A DNA stretch of 64,000 bases from Streptomyces africanus (GTDB taxonomy: Bacteria; Actinomycetota; Actinomycetes; Streptomycetales; Streptomycetaceae), in assembly GCF_002150735.1 (NCBI RefSeq), contig NZ_MUKA01000058.1:1-64000 (forward strand), given 5' to 3'. The notes beneath the pieces were generated by a model, which worked only from the letters and a program-made list of their open reading frames with translations, had not been told where the DNA came from and made no database searches. The first letter of the stretch is position 1; each line of letters begins with the position of its first letter. Position numbers and translations under genes: made by a program. Shown here piece after piece: positions 43,432 through 51,637 of the stretch.

Positions 43432-44013
43432 TCAGGCCGCAACCCTCCGCCGGCGGCGGGTCTGCTTCGCCGGTGGCGGCGCGAAGACCGGAGCCGGGGC
43501 CCCGGGGAGGGTCGGCCAGGCCACCTCGCGCAGGGCGTCCATGTTGGCCTTCGGCACCCGGACCACCGGCTCGCCGTAGGCGGCGTGACCGGCCGCCCGC
43601 AGCCACCACGCGTCGCACTGGTCGCCGCCCTTGTCGCCGGTGAACTCCCGGCCCGCGTAGGTGAGCGCGGCCACGGCCATGGACGCCTTGTCGGCCCCGC
43701 CGTGGCCGGTGGCGTACAGCTTCAGCGTCTTCGTGTTGACCAGGACGAACGGGACGCCTGAACGCATGAGAACGAGTCGGACGGTGGCGTGGACCATCGG
43801 GATGACCTTGGCAGACGCTCCACGGAAGAGTCCGGGGTCATCCTCGATGACGGCGAGCTGTGGGCGGGCCACGCGCAGGGCCGCCGTCATGCGCTCCTCG
43901 ATGCTCAGCAGGCGCCGGTCGCCGTCCCCGCGCGGTTTGATGAGCGCCGTGGAGTCGTCCGGGAAGCACACCCCCGTGCACTTCATCGACAGGTCCAGCC
44001 CCATGATGCGCAT
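43432..44013 (-). CDS. RuvC-like Holliday junction resolvase
   Basis: A 193-residue RNase H-fold resolvase with an Asp in IMGLDLSMKCTG (~5-15), a Glu in AVIEDDPG (~58) and Asp residues in GDKGGDQCDAWW (~130). The C terminus is Pro- and Arg-rich (AKQTRRRRRVAA). ATG at 44013 with GGAGG upstream. It is the only minus-strand gene in the 36-64 kb half and has an operator copy upstream. It would resolve recombination or replication intermediates before packaging. Confidence 0.78.
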   Translation of the reverse strand: MRIMGLDLSMKCTGVCFPDDSTALIKPRGDGDRRLLSIEERMTAALRVARPQLAVIEDDPGLFRGASAKVIPMVHATVRLVLMRSGVPFVLVNTKTLKLYATGHGGADKASMAVAALTYAGREFTGDKGGDQCDAWWLRAAGHAAYGEPVVRVPKANMDALREVAWPTLPGAPAPVFAPPPAKQTRRRRRVAA

Positions 44014-44040
44014 TCCTTGGTCCTCCATCCTGGGCGCACT

Positions 44041-44054
44041 CATTTCGTTAAATC
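44041..44054 (-). promoter_or_regulatory. Operator copy (CATTTCGTTAAATC)
   Basis: A degenerate palindrome with a TATGTG -10-like element in the minus direction, before the RuvC-like gene. Confidence 0.45.
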
Positions 44055-44170
44055 ACACATACCCGATACGCTGGCCGGCCACGCTCCCGACGCGGCCTGG
44101 ACTCGGCTACGCGCACGTTTACCCAGTGGGTACGCTCGGAGCAGGACCACGGACTGAGGAGAGCAGACCA

Positions 44171-44641
44171 ATGACGAGCCCTACACCCCTGCCCGGACTG
44201 GAGTCTGTCGGCAAGCCGGGGACCTGGACGATCACCAACCAGCATGGCCAGTCGGTCACCATTACCGGGGAGCTGCTGGGCCTCGGCTCCAGCTACCGGC
44301 CCCGGCACCAGAACCACCCGGACAGCGAGTTCGCCCCGCCGCGCACGCACTGCTCCACCTGCCGCTGGACAGAGATCCGCGTCTTCGCTGTGGACGAGCA
44401 GGACGGCAATTCCAGCCCGCTGCCGTACATGGTCGTCAAGCGCGGCGCCTCCGTCGTTCCCGGGGAGAAGGACTTCGTGGAGTGGGAGGGCCTGGTCACC
44501 GGGGATGAAGTGCTGGAGCTGCTCACCACCCGTCGGGGCGGCCAGGCGACCCTCACCGCGCCGGCCTCCCGGGCACTCTCGCAAGCCGCCTCGTTCGACT
44601 CGGCGATGCGCGACGCATGGCAGAACCGCGCGGTGAAGTAG
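44171..44641 (+). CDS. Hypothetical protein
   Basis: A 156-residue protein of unknown family, with HCSTCRWTEIRVF and DEQDGNSSPLPYMVVKRG segments suggesting a small beta-barrel with a possible zinc site. ATG at 44171 with GGAG upstream. Upstream a palindrome TACCCAGTGGGTA lies about 45 bases before the start. Confidence 0.5.
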   Translation: MTSPTPLPGLESVGKPGTWTITNQHGQSVTITGELLGLGSSYRPRHQNHPDSEFAPPRTHCSTCRWTEIRVFAVDEQDGNSSPLPYMVVKRGASVVPGEKDFVEWEGLVTGDEVLELLTTRRGGQATLTAPASRALSQAASFDSAMRDAWQNRAVK

Positions 44642-44645
44642 GCGT

Positions 44646-44674
44646 TCGGCGCCACCGCGACTCGCTGGTACCGT
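44646..44674 (+). promoter_or_regulatory. Class-2 promoter for gene 44714
   Basis: TCGGCG, 17 bases, TACCGT, beginning five bases after the upstream stop. Confidence 0.5.
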
Positions 44675-44713
44675 CCCCGGCTTTGACCGAGCCGTACGAC
44701 AAGGACGGACTGC

Positions 44714-45001
44714 ATGGGCAAGCACAGCGCGGAACACATCCCCACCCGGGACCTGCGCCGTTCGTACATCAGGCTGCGCGAGGCGTACGAGCGGCTGCTG
44801 CGAGATCATCTGGAACTGAAGAACGCAACCCACGGCCTGCCGGCCATCGCGTCCGGTGGGCCGTCGTCGTACGGGACTGAGGTAGTGCTGTGGAAGCCGG
44901 CTTCACACCTGGCCATGGGCCGGGAGCCGCTGGACGTAGACGCCGCCTGTGAGCTGGTGCGGTCCTCGGGCCTGCTGACGTCGCCGGGGCTTGAGGCGTG
45001 A
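44714..45001 (+). CDS. Small hypothetical protein
   Basis: A 95-residue protein with a helical first half (RSYIRLREAYERLLRDHLELK). No motif recognised. Its own class-2 promoter implies an independent unit. Confidence 0.5.
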   Translation: MGKHSAEHIPTRDLRRSYIRLREAYERLLRDHLELKNATHGLPAIASGGPSSYGTEVVLWKPASHLAMGREPLDVDAACELVRSSGLLTSPGLEA

Positions 45002-45017
45002 CAGCAGGGGGTATATC

Positions 45018-45031
45018 GATTAAGGTAAATC
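45018..45031 (+). promoter_or_regulatory. Operator copy (GATTAAGGTAAATC)
   Basis: A degenerate copy overlapping a TATATC -10-like sequence, 30 bases before the winged-helix gene. Confidence 0.5.
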
Positions 45032-45061
45032 ATCGACACCCTGATCACCGAGGAAGGAACC

Positions 45062-45331
45062 ATGACCGTGACCGCGCCGCAGCGCCCCCCGCGTGGACGC
45101 CCGAGGCCCGCAGAGACCATCGAACGGGACCGCAAGATCCTGGACCTGCTCAAGGCCAACCCGGACGGGATGGCCCGCAACGTCATCGCCCAGGAGATGG
45201 GTCTGAACAAGTCCGTCACCTACCTGTCCCTGGACCGCCTGCGCCGGCAGGGTCTGGCCGAGAAGATCAGCCCCGAAGGATCCCAGGCCGACAAGGACAC
45301 CCTGTGGGTCGCCACCCCCGGGGAGTCATGA
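45062..45331 (+). CDS. Winged-helix DNA-binding protein
   Basis: An 89-residue protein with a basic N terminus (PRGRPRPAETI) and a winged-helix core (ILDLLKANPDGMARNVIAQEMGLNKSVTYLSLDRLRRQGLAEKI). Being under its own operator copy makes it a candidate self-regulated repressor for the palindrome regulon, though this is inference only. Confidence 0.65.
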   Translation: MTVTAPQRPPRGRPRPAETIERDRKILDLLKANPDGMARNVIAQEMGLNKSVTYLSLDRLRRQGLAEKISPEGSQADKDTLWVATPGES

Positions 45332-45627
45332 TGCAGCAGCCCGGAGACACCGTCCGGGACGACGAGCCCCCACGGAGCAGCCGTGGGGGCTCCGTGGTTT
45401 CCCGGGGCCTCATGCAGACGACCCCGCCGAGTTTCGATCAAGCACGGCTGCGCGGATCCGTCCAGGACACTGCCGGGGGTCGTCGGATTGACTCTGCGAC
45501 CTGGGTGGCCAGACTGTACGGTCTGCCGACGGATACGACATCCGGATCATCCACGCCGGGATCCGGAGACGCGATGCGCTGGTACCCGCTGGCCGAAGGA
45601 GAAGAGGTACCGTCATGCCCCGCATGA
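45328..45627 (+). CDS. Doubtful frame between HTH and glycosyltransferase genes
   Basis: A 99-residue frame overlapping both neighbours, but it contains a terminator-like hairpin and has irregular third-position composition. It may be a gene remnant or non-coding; otherwise this 283-base gap holds nothing further. Confidence 0.25.
   Translation: MMQQPGDTVRDDEPPRSSRGGSVVSRGLMQTTPPSFDQARLRGSVQDTAGGRRIDSATWVARLYGLPTDTTSGSSTPGSGDAMRWYPLAEGEEVPSCPA
45366..45390 (+). terminator. Terminator after winged-helix gene
   Basis: A 10-bp perfect stem GCCCCCACGG / CCGTGGGGGC with a five-base loop. Confidence 0.6.
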
Positions 45628-46256
45628 CCGTTGCCGTCGTCGTCCCCACCATCCCCGGGCGCGAGGCGATGCTGGAGCGCGCACTGGCGTCCGTACGCGC
45701 GCAGCGGCGCCGGCCGGACCAGGTCGTCGTCGAACGGGACTCCCTGCGCACCGGGGCGGACCAGGCGCGTAACCGGGCGCTGGAGCGGGTCACCACGGAC
45801 GTGGTTGCCTGGCTGGACGATGACGACGAGCTGAAGCCGAACCACCTCATGGCCTGCATGCGCGTGATGGAGCAGTCATCCGAGAAGCCGGACCTGGTGT
45901 ACCCGGCGCCGGTGGTGCGCGGCGGCGAGGATCCCACGGCCGTGTCCGTTCAGGGCAGATGGGTGCTCCCGTGGGGCGTCCGCTTCGGACCGGAGCAGGA
46001 GACCCATCTGCGCCGGTTCGGGTCGTTCATCCCGATGACTCACGTTGTGCGGACCGAGCGGGTCCGGGCCATCGGCGGATTCCGCCCTGGCGAAGAAGTG
46101 ACGACAGAAGGCCTAGGCCGCCGCTACCGTGGCGAAGACGAGGATTATCTGGTGCGTCTGCTTGACATAGGGGCCACATTCGAGCACTTGAGTGCTCGGA
46201 CGTGGGTCTGGCACGTGCACCGTGGGAACACCGCCGGGCGAGCGCTCGCCAGGTAG
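45615..46256 (+). CDS. GT-A fold glycosyltransferase (family 2-like)
   Basis: A 213-residue glycosyltransferase: N-terminal VAVVVPTIPGREAMLERALASVRAQRRRPDQVVVE, the donor/metal motif VVAWLDDDDELKP near 65, and a late GEDEDYLVRLLDIG acceptor-side motif. The substrate may be modified DNA bases, virion proteins or host glycans. Two epimerases are encoded elsewhere in the window. Confidence 0.75.
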   Translation: MPRMTVAVVVPTIPGREAMLERALASVRAQRRRPDQVVVERDSLRTGADQARNRALERVTTDVVAWLDDDDELKPNHLMACMRVMEQSSEKPDLVYPAPVVRGGEDPTAVSVQGRWVLPWGVRFGPEQETHLRRFGSFIPMTHVVRTERVRAIGGFRPGEEVTTEGLGRRYRGEDEDYLVRLLDIGATFEHLSARTWVWHVHRGNTAGRALAR

Positions 46257-46283
46257 ACATCTGAACACGGAAGAGGAGGAGTC

Positions 46284-46544
46284 GTGCCGACCACCACAGC
46301 CACGACTGGACCACCCCCCACCCTCGCCGATGCGGTCCGGGGACGCATCGGCGAACTCAGCGACCGCAACAAAAAGACGTTCACTGTCGCGGACTTCCCG
46401 GGCGTTGCTGGCCGCGCCGGCCGGCCGGACTCCTGGCTGGAGGACCACCTGCTGGTCCTGGAAGGCATCGGGATCCTGAAGCGCGTCCGTCGCCCCGGGG
46501 CCCGCACGTGGACCGTCAGCCCGGGCTCGGAGTATCTGAGGTGA
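46284..46544 (+). CDS. Winged-helix module protein of transfer region
   Basis: An 86-residue protein with a winged-helix-like core (TFTVADFPGVAGRAGRPDSWLEDHLLVLEGIGILKRV). The core resembles modules in the proteins at 46974, 51886 and the C terminus of the FtsK-like translocase. GTG with GAGGAG upstream; it overlaps the next gene (GTGA). Confidence 0.6.
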   Translation: MPTTTATTGPPPTLADAVRGRIGELSDRNKKTFTVADFPGVAGRAGRPDSWLEDHLLVLEGIGILKRVRRPGARTWTVSPGSEYLR

Positions 46545-46846
46545 CGCGGCGAGTGGAGCAGTTCGGATACGTCTACGGCGGAACAGCCCTCATCAAAGGG
46601 AAGCCGCACGAGCTGGAGGGAACGGCCTGGTCCCTGGGCCGGTGCGACGAGGTGCGGCTGCGCGCGGCAGCCGTACGCGAACTGACTCAGTCGCAGAACG
46701 TCCCGCTTGAGGGAATCGAGATCACCGACTTCTGGTTCAGCGAGATCTTCACTGAGAGCGAAGTCAGGCAGAGTACGGAGAGCGCCGACCCTTTCCGTCC
46801 TCACGCCGGCCCTGACCCCTTCCGCCCGTGCGGCGGGGACATCTGA
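46541..46846 (+). CDS. Hypothetical protein
   Basis: A 101-residue protein (TRRVEQFGYVYGGTALIKGK...), with the repeated segment DPFRPHAGPDPFRPCGG at the C terminus. GTG overlaps the preceding stop. Function unknown. Confidence 0.5.
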   Translation: MTRRVEQFGYVYGGTALIKGKPHELEGTAWSLGRCDEVRLRAAAVRELTQSQNVPLEGIEITDFWFSEIFTESEVRQSTESADPFRPHAGPDPFRPCGGDI

Positions 46847-46866
46847 CGGAGGGACAGCGGACAGCG

Positions 46867-46892
46867 AGCCCCTGCGGGAGATCGCAGGGGCT
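46867..46892 (+). terminator. Terminator
   Basis: A 10-bp stem AGCCCCTGCG / CGCAGGGGCT followed by TTTG. Confidence 0.6.
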
Positions 46893-46934
46893 TTGTCGTG
46901 CCCCGGGGTTGCGCCTCACGGGCCCGGGTAGGAT

Positions 46935-46948
46935 GATTTAAGGAAATC
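46935..46948 (+). promoter_or_regulatory. Operator/promoter (GATTTAAGGAAATC)
   Basis: A palindromic copy overlapping TAGGAT, with a GGGGTT box upstream. It drives gene 46974. Confidence 0.6.
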
Positions 46949-46973
46949 ATCGCGACCAAGGAACGAGGAGACC

Positions 46974-47438
46974 ATGACCGAGCTCAAGACTTCCACCGGC
47001 CCCGAGGACCACGCCCTGAGCGCCCTCAACGCGATCACCCGCGACGACCCCGAGGCGGCCCGGGAGCACATCCGCGCCCTGTCCTTCCGGGACCGCGCCC
47101 TGATCACCGCGTGGGCCGGGGAGTTGTCCAGGCTTGTCCAGGACGAACAGGACAACTACGAGATCTCCGAGCGACGGGCCGCTCGCGATCGACACGCGGC
47201 TGAAGATCGCGCGGCTACGAGCCGCAAAGTTCTGCGCACACGCATCAGCCTCATGTTCGAGGAGTCCGGCGCTGACGCTCCCGCCGTGCGCGTGACCGAC
47301 TTCGCCGACCTCCGGCAGAGCCGGCCCTGGATCGTCGGCGAACTGAAGCAGCTCACCGACGAGGGCGTGCTGGAGCCGGTCCCCGACTACCCGGGGCGGT
47401 ACGTCGTCCTCAAGGCGCCTGACGGGGACAGCGTCTGA
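46974..47438 (+). CDS. Transfer-region protein with C-terminal winged helix
   Basis: A 154-residue protein. The N-terminal ~100 residues are helical and charged (ERRAARDRHAAEDRAATSRK). The C-terminal module (VRVTDFADLRQSRPWIVGELKQLTDEGVLEPV) closely resembles the translocase C-terminal winged helix. The recurrent leader precedes the ATG. It could be a DNA-recognition adaptor for transfer. Confidence 0.6.
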   Translation: MTELKTSTGPEDHALSALNAITRDDPEAAREHIRALSFRDRALITAWAGELSRLVQDEQDNYEISERRAARDRHAAEDRAATSRKVLRTRISLMFEESGADAPAVRVTDFADLRQSRPWIVGELKQLTDEGVLEPVPDYPGRYVVLKAPDGDSV

Positions 47439-47439
47439 C

Positions 47440-48900
47440 GGGACAGTGGGACAGGGACAAGAGACGCCGAGGGGCTCCGGGACACCGGGGCCCCTTCGTC
47501 GTGTCCCGGGACAACCGGCCGTCGGGACAGAGCGAGCGTGTCCCCGGAGGGACACGGGACAAGGGGACAGATCGGCCCGTGTCCCGCCGGGGACATGTCC
47601 CGGGACAAATGTTTGCCGGGGCACGGGACAAGGGGACAGATCAGGTGTACGATGATTTAAGAAAATCAGCACCGACCAAGGAATCGTGACCAAGGAAGAG
47701 AGGACAGACGATGTCCCGCATGTCCCGTCAGACGGCCGCCACCGTCGGGCTCCTTGTCCCGGCCGCACTGGCCCTGACCATGTCCGCCGACACCTCGTAC
47801 CGCTTCATGGAGACGGCGCTTCAGATCACCGACGAGAACGAGCGGATGGCCCTGTGCGGCGTCGCCGAGGCGGCCATCATCGCCCTCACGGTCTACTCCT
47901 GGGCTACCCGGACCAAGGGCCCTGCGTACCTCGCCTACGCCGCCGTCCTCGTGCAGGCCCTCCCTGCCTTCACGGTCTCCGGCAGCGTCGGCGGCCCGGT
48001 GCGTGTCGTCCTCGGCCCCGTGCTCCTGGCCGTCCTCCTGCACCTGCTCCTGGGCCTTGAGCTGCGGATGTCCGGCGAGAAGTCGACCGGCATCCTGGCC
48101 TCCGCCCTGCGTGAGATGCGGGAACGTCTCGTCGCATTCCTCGGCATCGGCCGGCGCGGCGCCGACAGCGCGGCTATCGCCCGCAGCCGGGCCGCTGACC
48201 GTGCCGTAGACCTCGCGGACCGCCTGGAGGGCGCTGAGCCTGGCAAGCGCAGGCACACCCGCCTGACGGCCAAGCTGGCCGCCCAGATCGATGCGGCCCG
48301 CCACGGGCTGGACGCGGACGAGGCCGCAGCCGCCGAAGCAGCGATCGTCGCGCGGGTGGTCCGGCGCAAGTCGGTCAAGTCCCTCGCCAACATCAAGTCG
48401 CGGCACGACTGGACGTTGTCCCTTGTCCCGGCTGAGGGCGGAGCCCGGGACAAGGGACACAGCGATGTCCCCGGGGACATGTCCCCAGCGCCGGTTGTCC
48501 CGGTGTCCCCTGTCCCCCAGGACGGTGTCCCAGCCGCCGTGTCCCCCGCGCCGGTTGTCCCCGCGCGTGTCCCGGCGGTCGTGTCCCGTCCTCGCTCGGC
48601 TGTCCCCGCCGTGTCCCCCTCGCGTCCCTCGGTCCACGTGTCCCTGGACAAGGTCTCCGAGTCTGTCCCGGCCGACCGGGACATGTCCCGGGACAGCGCG
48701 CGCTACGAGGTGAAGTCGTTCGGGGACATCACGGCCGAAGCGCGCGGCGAGTCCCCGGACACGGGACAGGCCGTGGTCGATGTCCCCGAGGACCGGCTGG
48801 GCAGCGTGGCCTCCGTCGTCCGGTTCCTGACCGAGACGGGACACAGCCGGGACGAGATCCGGAGGATTGTCCCGACCCTGCCTCTGGAGAAGCCTGCGGG
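47440..48900. repeat. Dense GGGACA/TGTCCC hexamer array, candidate clt locus
   Basis: By eye about 45 copies of GGGACA or its complement TGTCCC. About 17 lie in the ~210 bases before the SpdB-like gene, three near its start and about 27 in its C-terminal coding part (48410-48880). Many are adjacent or inverted. Streptomyces TraB translocases bind short repeated octamers (TRS) in a non-coding clt region, so this array beside the translocase gene is a strong candidate. The coding part is Pro/Val-rich because TGTCCC reads Val-Pro. Confidence 0.65.
47654..47667 (+). promoter_or_regulatory. Operator/promoter (GATTTAAGAAAATC)
   Basis: A palindromic copy overlapping TACGAT, preceding the SpdB-like gene, at the right border of the non-coding hexamer array. 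Confidence 0.55.
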
Positions 48901-48949
48901 TGAGGAGGCCTTGAAGAAGGCGATCCAGCGGTGCGGGCCCAAGGCGTAG
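47711..48949 (+). CDS. DUF2637/SpdB-like membrane protein
   Basis: A 412-residue protein. Residues ~1-115 contain four hydrophobic segments (VGLLVPAALALTM; EAAIIALTVYSWA; LAYAAVLVQALPAFTV; VVLGPVLLAVLLHLLLGLEL), the layout of DUF2637 proteins of Streptomyces transfer systems. The middle is a helical Ala/Arg-rich region. The C-terminal ~180 residues are Pro/Val/Ser-rich because they contain the hexamer array, then end in a charged helical region (HSRDEIRRIVPTLPLEKPAGEEALKKAI) resembling a helix-turn-helix. A spread (intramycelial transfer) role is inferred. Confidence 0.7.
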   Translation: MSRMSRQTAATVGLLVPAALALTMSADTSYRFMETALQITDENERMALCGVAEAAIIALTVYSWATRTKGPAYLAYAAVLVQALPAFTVSGSVGGPVRVVLGPVLLAVLLHLLLGLELRMSGEKSTGILASALREMRERLVAFLGIGRRGADSAAIARSRAADRAVDLADRLEGAEPGKRRHTRLTAKLAAQIDAARHGLDADEAAAAEAAIVARVVRRKSVKSLANIKSRHDWTLSLVPAEGGARDKGHSDVPGDMSPAPVVPVSPVPQDGVPAAVSPAPVVPARVPAVVSRPRSAVPAVSPSRPSVHVSLDKVSESVPADRDMSRDSARYEVKSFGDITAEARGESPDTGQAVVDVPEDRLGSVASVVRFLTETGHSRDEIRRIVPTLPLEKPAGEEALKKAIQRCGPKA

Positions 48950-48986
48950 AACGGCCTTGCGGTCGGCAGCCGACCGCGAGACGCTT

Positions 48987-49000
48987 GATTTAGGTAAAGC
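48987..49000 (+). promoter_or_regulatory. Operator copy within terminator (GATTTAGGTAAAGC)
   Basis: A degenerate palindrome whose last bases form the left arm of the hairpin at 48996-49029. Confidence 0.4.
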
Positions 49001-49029
49001 CCTACCGGGGACAACCTCGGTAGGGCTTT
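48996..49029 (+). terminator. Intrinsic terminator
   Basis: A 12-bp stem AAAGCCCTACCG / CGGTAGGGCTTT ending in a TTT run, between the SpdB-like gene and the translocase operon. Confidence 0.7.
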
Positions 49030-49067
49030 CGCCCATCAGGAACCAGGAATCAGGAAGAGAGGCGGCC

Positions 49068-49634
49068 ATGAGCCGTATCGGAGAGAACCACCCGGACAAC
49101 CCGTTCAGCGCGGCCGGCCGCGCCAACGGACAGACCAACGACCAGCTCCGCAACCGGGGACTGGACGGCCAGGGCAACCCCCTGCCGAACAAGAACTTCG
49201 CAGGTCAGAAGTCGTTCCGGTCGGGCGGTTCGAGGAACCAGGGCATCGCCCAGCTCGCCCAATCCATCGGCGACATGGACCTGGCCAACCAGGAAGACCT
49301 CCACGCCTTCTGTGACGCGATCAGGAAGATCCTGAACTATTTCGCGATCTCCGTGGAATTGGCAAAGGGCCAGCTCAAGGCAGCTTCCCGGCAGATGGCG
49401 AAGGAGTCTGTTGACGGGCGGCTGACGATGACGCAGCGCGCCGAACTGGCCAGGGCGCTGTCCATGATGAGCCGCGACCTGGACGCGGTCTCGCGCGCGT
49501 GCATCGCCGGAGCGGTCGGCGCGGTCAAGGCCTGGCGCAGGTTCGACTCGTTCCTGGGCGACCTGGACAAGGGCAACGACTCCAAGTTCACCCGCCCCGG
49601 GGGCCGTGGTCGCGGCCCCTTCACCGTGGTGTAG
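49068..49634 (+). CDS. Transfer-associated hypothetical protein
   Basis: A 188-residue protein. The N-terminal ~70 residues are Asn/Gly-rich and disordered (ENHPDNPFSAAGRANGQTND), then comes a long helical region (FAISVELAKGQLKAASRQM; AELARALSMMSRDLDAVSRACIAGAVGAVKAW). ATG at 49068 after GAGGCGGCC. It immediately precedes the translocase, so a mating-pore or regulatory role is plausible. Confidence 0.55.
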   Translation: MSRIGENHPDNPFSAAGRANGQTNDQLRNRGLDGQGNPLPNKNFAGQKSFRSGGSRNQGIAQLAQSIGDMDLANQEDLHAFCDAIRKILNYFAISVELAKGQLKAASRQMAKESVDGRLTMTQRAELARALSMMSRDLDAVSRACIAGAVGAVKAWRRFDSFLGDLDKGNDSKFTRPGGRGRGPFTVV

Positions 49635-49648
49635 GGGCGGTGGACAAC

Positions 49649-51637
49649 GTGTCGAACAGTCACCGCGTGCGCGGATACGCCCTGTTCAGGGTGCCTGAGC
49701 GCATCGTCTCGTACGTCCTGCCGTGGGCCATCGTCGTGGCCGTGTGGCCGCTGACCCTGGTACTCCACCTCGCCATCGGCGACAGCCCGTTGTGGGTGGG
49801 CCTGCTCGCCGTCGGGTTCACCTACCTCGCGCATCAGACATGGAAGATCTGGACGGTGCGCCGCCAGGAGACCCGGAACATGGCGACGGTCTTCGTCGTT
49901 GCCGTCCTGACCTGGGCACTCTTCGCCGTGGCGATCCGTCCCTGGCAAGCCGACATCGTCAAGGCGTGGGCCATCGGCGGCCTCGTCATGTCGGTCGCCT
50001 GGTGCATCCGGCACGCGGCCCTGTCGGGCATCCGGGACACCGACAAGTCCCCGGAGACCAGCGGAAACGACGGCCTGCTGAGCAAGATCCGGGCGTTCAA
50101 GGACGCCAAGGTTGGCAAGGTGACGGAGACCGCCGACGAGCTGCGCGTCCCGGTCCACCTGGACGCGCCGACCACGGCGAAGGAGGCGCAGGACGCCCGT
50201 GAGCAGATCGCGGCCGTCGCCGGTGTGGGCGCTGACCAGGTGAAAGTCCTCAAGGTCAAAGGCGACGAGAGCAAGGTCAACGTGGCGTTCACCCGGGACA
50301 CCAGCGACGCCAAGCCGGTCATCTGGAAGGGCCCGAGGCACCTCGGCAAGTCCATCGCGGACGCGCCGATCTGGCTCGGCGGACGCACCGACGGCTCCGA
50401 CATCAACTGGTGGATCGTCGGCTCTGAGGACGACGAAAACCCCAGGCCACTGGCTCACACGAAGTGCACAGGCATGACCGGCGCGGGCAAGACGGAGACC
50501 ATCTGCACCGCCATCCTCCAGATGCGCGAGCGCACCGACGTCGTCCCGGTCGTGGGCGACCCTGCCAAGTTCCAGCAGTCGTTCGGCGACATCGAGGAGG
50601 TGCTGGGCCTGGCCGCGAAGACCCGGGAGGACACCGAGCAACTGGTGCGCAACCTCATCCCGCTCATCGAGTACCGAGCCGGCTTGTTCGGCACGCTGAC
50701 CAGGGCAGACGGCGGCAAGGGCTACAAGCAGTGGGTGCCTGAGATGTACACGCTGCACGGCATCCCGGCCATCTTCCTGGACATCGAGGAGGCCGCCGAC
50801 GTGCTGATGGTCGTGGACGAGGAGGCCGACGAGGCTCTGCGCAAGCTGCGCTCCATCGGCGTGCACTTCTGCGCGTCGATGCAGACCATGCCGCACGACA
50901 ACATCCCCCGGAAAACCCGAGGTCAGTTCGCCCAGAGCCTGGCCCACGGGCAGAAGGAGTTCCAGGACGCAAAGTACAGCCTGGAGGCCGAGACGCTGGA
51001 GGCAGGGGCCGACCCGACCAAGTGGGCCAACAACGCGCCCGGCAGCCTGTATGCCGAGGTCACGGGCACGGACAAGGCTCATTGGCCTGTCGACGGCCGG
51101 GCGCCGCGCGTGAAGGCGGCCGACCGTGAGGAGATGATCCGGGTCACCCGTCCGTACTGGGCGGAACTGGACGAGGGCAGCTACCGCATCCTCTCCCGGG
51201 GTATCGCGGACGAGCACGACGGGGCCGCGCCGGCGGCCGTGGACCAGCCCTTGGAGGGCACCGTGGACGACGACTTCGCCGAGGTCAGCGGCCTGGATCT
51301 GACCAGCGACGGAATCGACACGAGCGAGCCGCTGGCCGCGCCGAGCGGCCCGGAGGTCACGTTCGCCGCGCCGCTGAACACGAGCCGGATGACCGACGAG
51401 GACGCTCGCGCGGAGCTGCTGAACCGCATCGGGATCCTGGCCGCCGGACCGAGGACCGAGGTCACGTTCGAGGCTCTGGAGGACATCCCGGAGCTGGTCG
51501 GCAGGCCCCGTGGATGGGTGTACGGCGAGCTGGAGCAGCTCGCTGATGACGGCGTGCTGCGCCGGCTCAACCCGCCCACCGAGAAGGCCGTCTACGAGAT
51601 CACCGGCAGCCTGTACGCGGAGGCCGCCGCCGGGTGA
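49649..51637 (+). CDS. FtsK/TraB-type DNA translocase for conjugation
   Basis: A 662-residue translocase. Residues ~15-130 hold several membrane segments (VLPWAIVVAVWPLTLVLHLAIG; VFVVAVLTWALFAVAI; AWAIGGLVMSVAWCI). The motor has Walker A TGMTGAGKTE (~275), Walker B AIFLDIEEAADV (~370) and MQTMPHDNIPRKTRGQF. The C terminus is a winged-helix gamma-like module (EALEDIPELVGRPRGWVYGELEQLADDGVL). Streptomyces TraB moves double-stranded plasmid DNA between mycelia using this architecture and binds clt repeats through the winged helix. GTG at 49649 with AGGGGCGG eight bases upstream. Chromosome-type FtsK is unlikely given size and neighbours. Confidence 0.82.
   Translation: MSNSHRVRGYALFRVPERIVSYVLPWAIVVAVWPLTLVLHLAIGDSPLWVGLLAVGFTYLAHQTWKIWTVRRQETRNMATVFVVAVLTWALFAVAIRPWQADIVKAWAIGGLVMSVAWCIRHAALSGIRDTDKSPETSGNDGLLSKIRAFKDAKVGKVTETADELRVPVHLDAPTTAKEAQDAREQIAAVAGVGADQVKVLKVKGDESKVNVAFTRDTSDAKPVIWKGPRHLGKSIADAPIWLGGRTDGSDINWWIVGSEDDENPRPLAHTKCTGMTGAGKTETICTAILQMRERTDVVPVVGDPAKFQQSFGDIEEVLGLAAKTREDTEQLVRNLIPLIEYRAGLFGTLTRADGGKGYKQWVPEMYTLHGIPAIFLDIEEAADVLMVVDEEADEALRKLRSIGVHFCASMQTMPHDNIPRKTRGQFAQSLAHGQKEFQDAKYSLEAETLEAGADPTKWANNAPGSLYAEVTGTDKAHWPVDGRAPRVKAADREEMIRVTRPYWAELDEGSYRILSRGIADEHDGAAPAAVDQPLEGTVDDDFAEVSGLDLTSDGIDTSEPLAAPSGPEVTFAAPLNTSRMTDEDARAELLNRIGILAAGPRTEVTFEALEDIPELVGRPRGWVYGELEQLADDGVLRRLNPPTEKAVYEITGSLYAEAAAG

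Noticed and set aside
47440-47650. CRISPR array
   Set aside because: The repeated unit is only six bases, occurs in both orientations at irregular spacing, and no cas genes are near.
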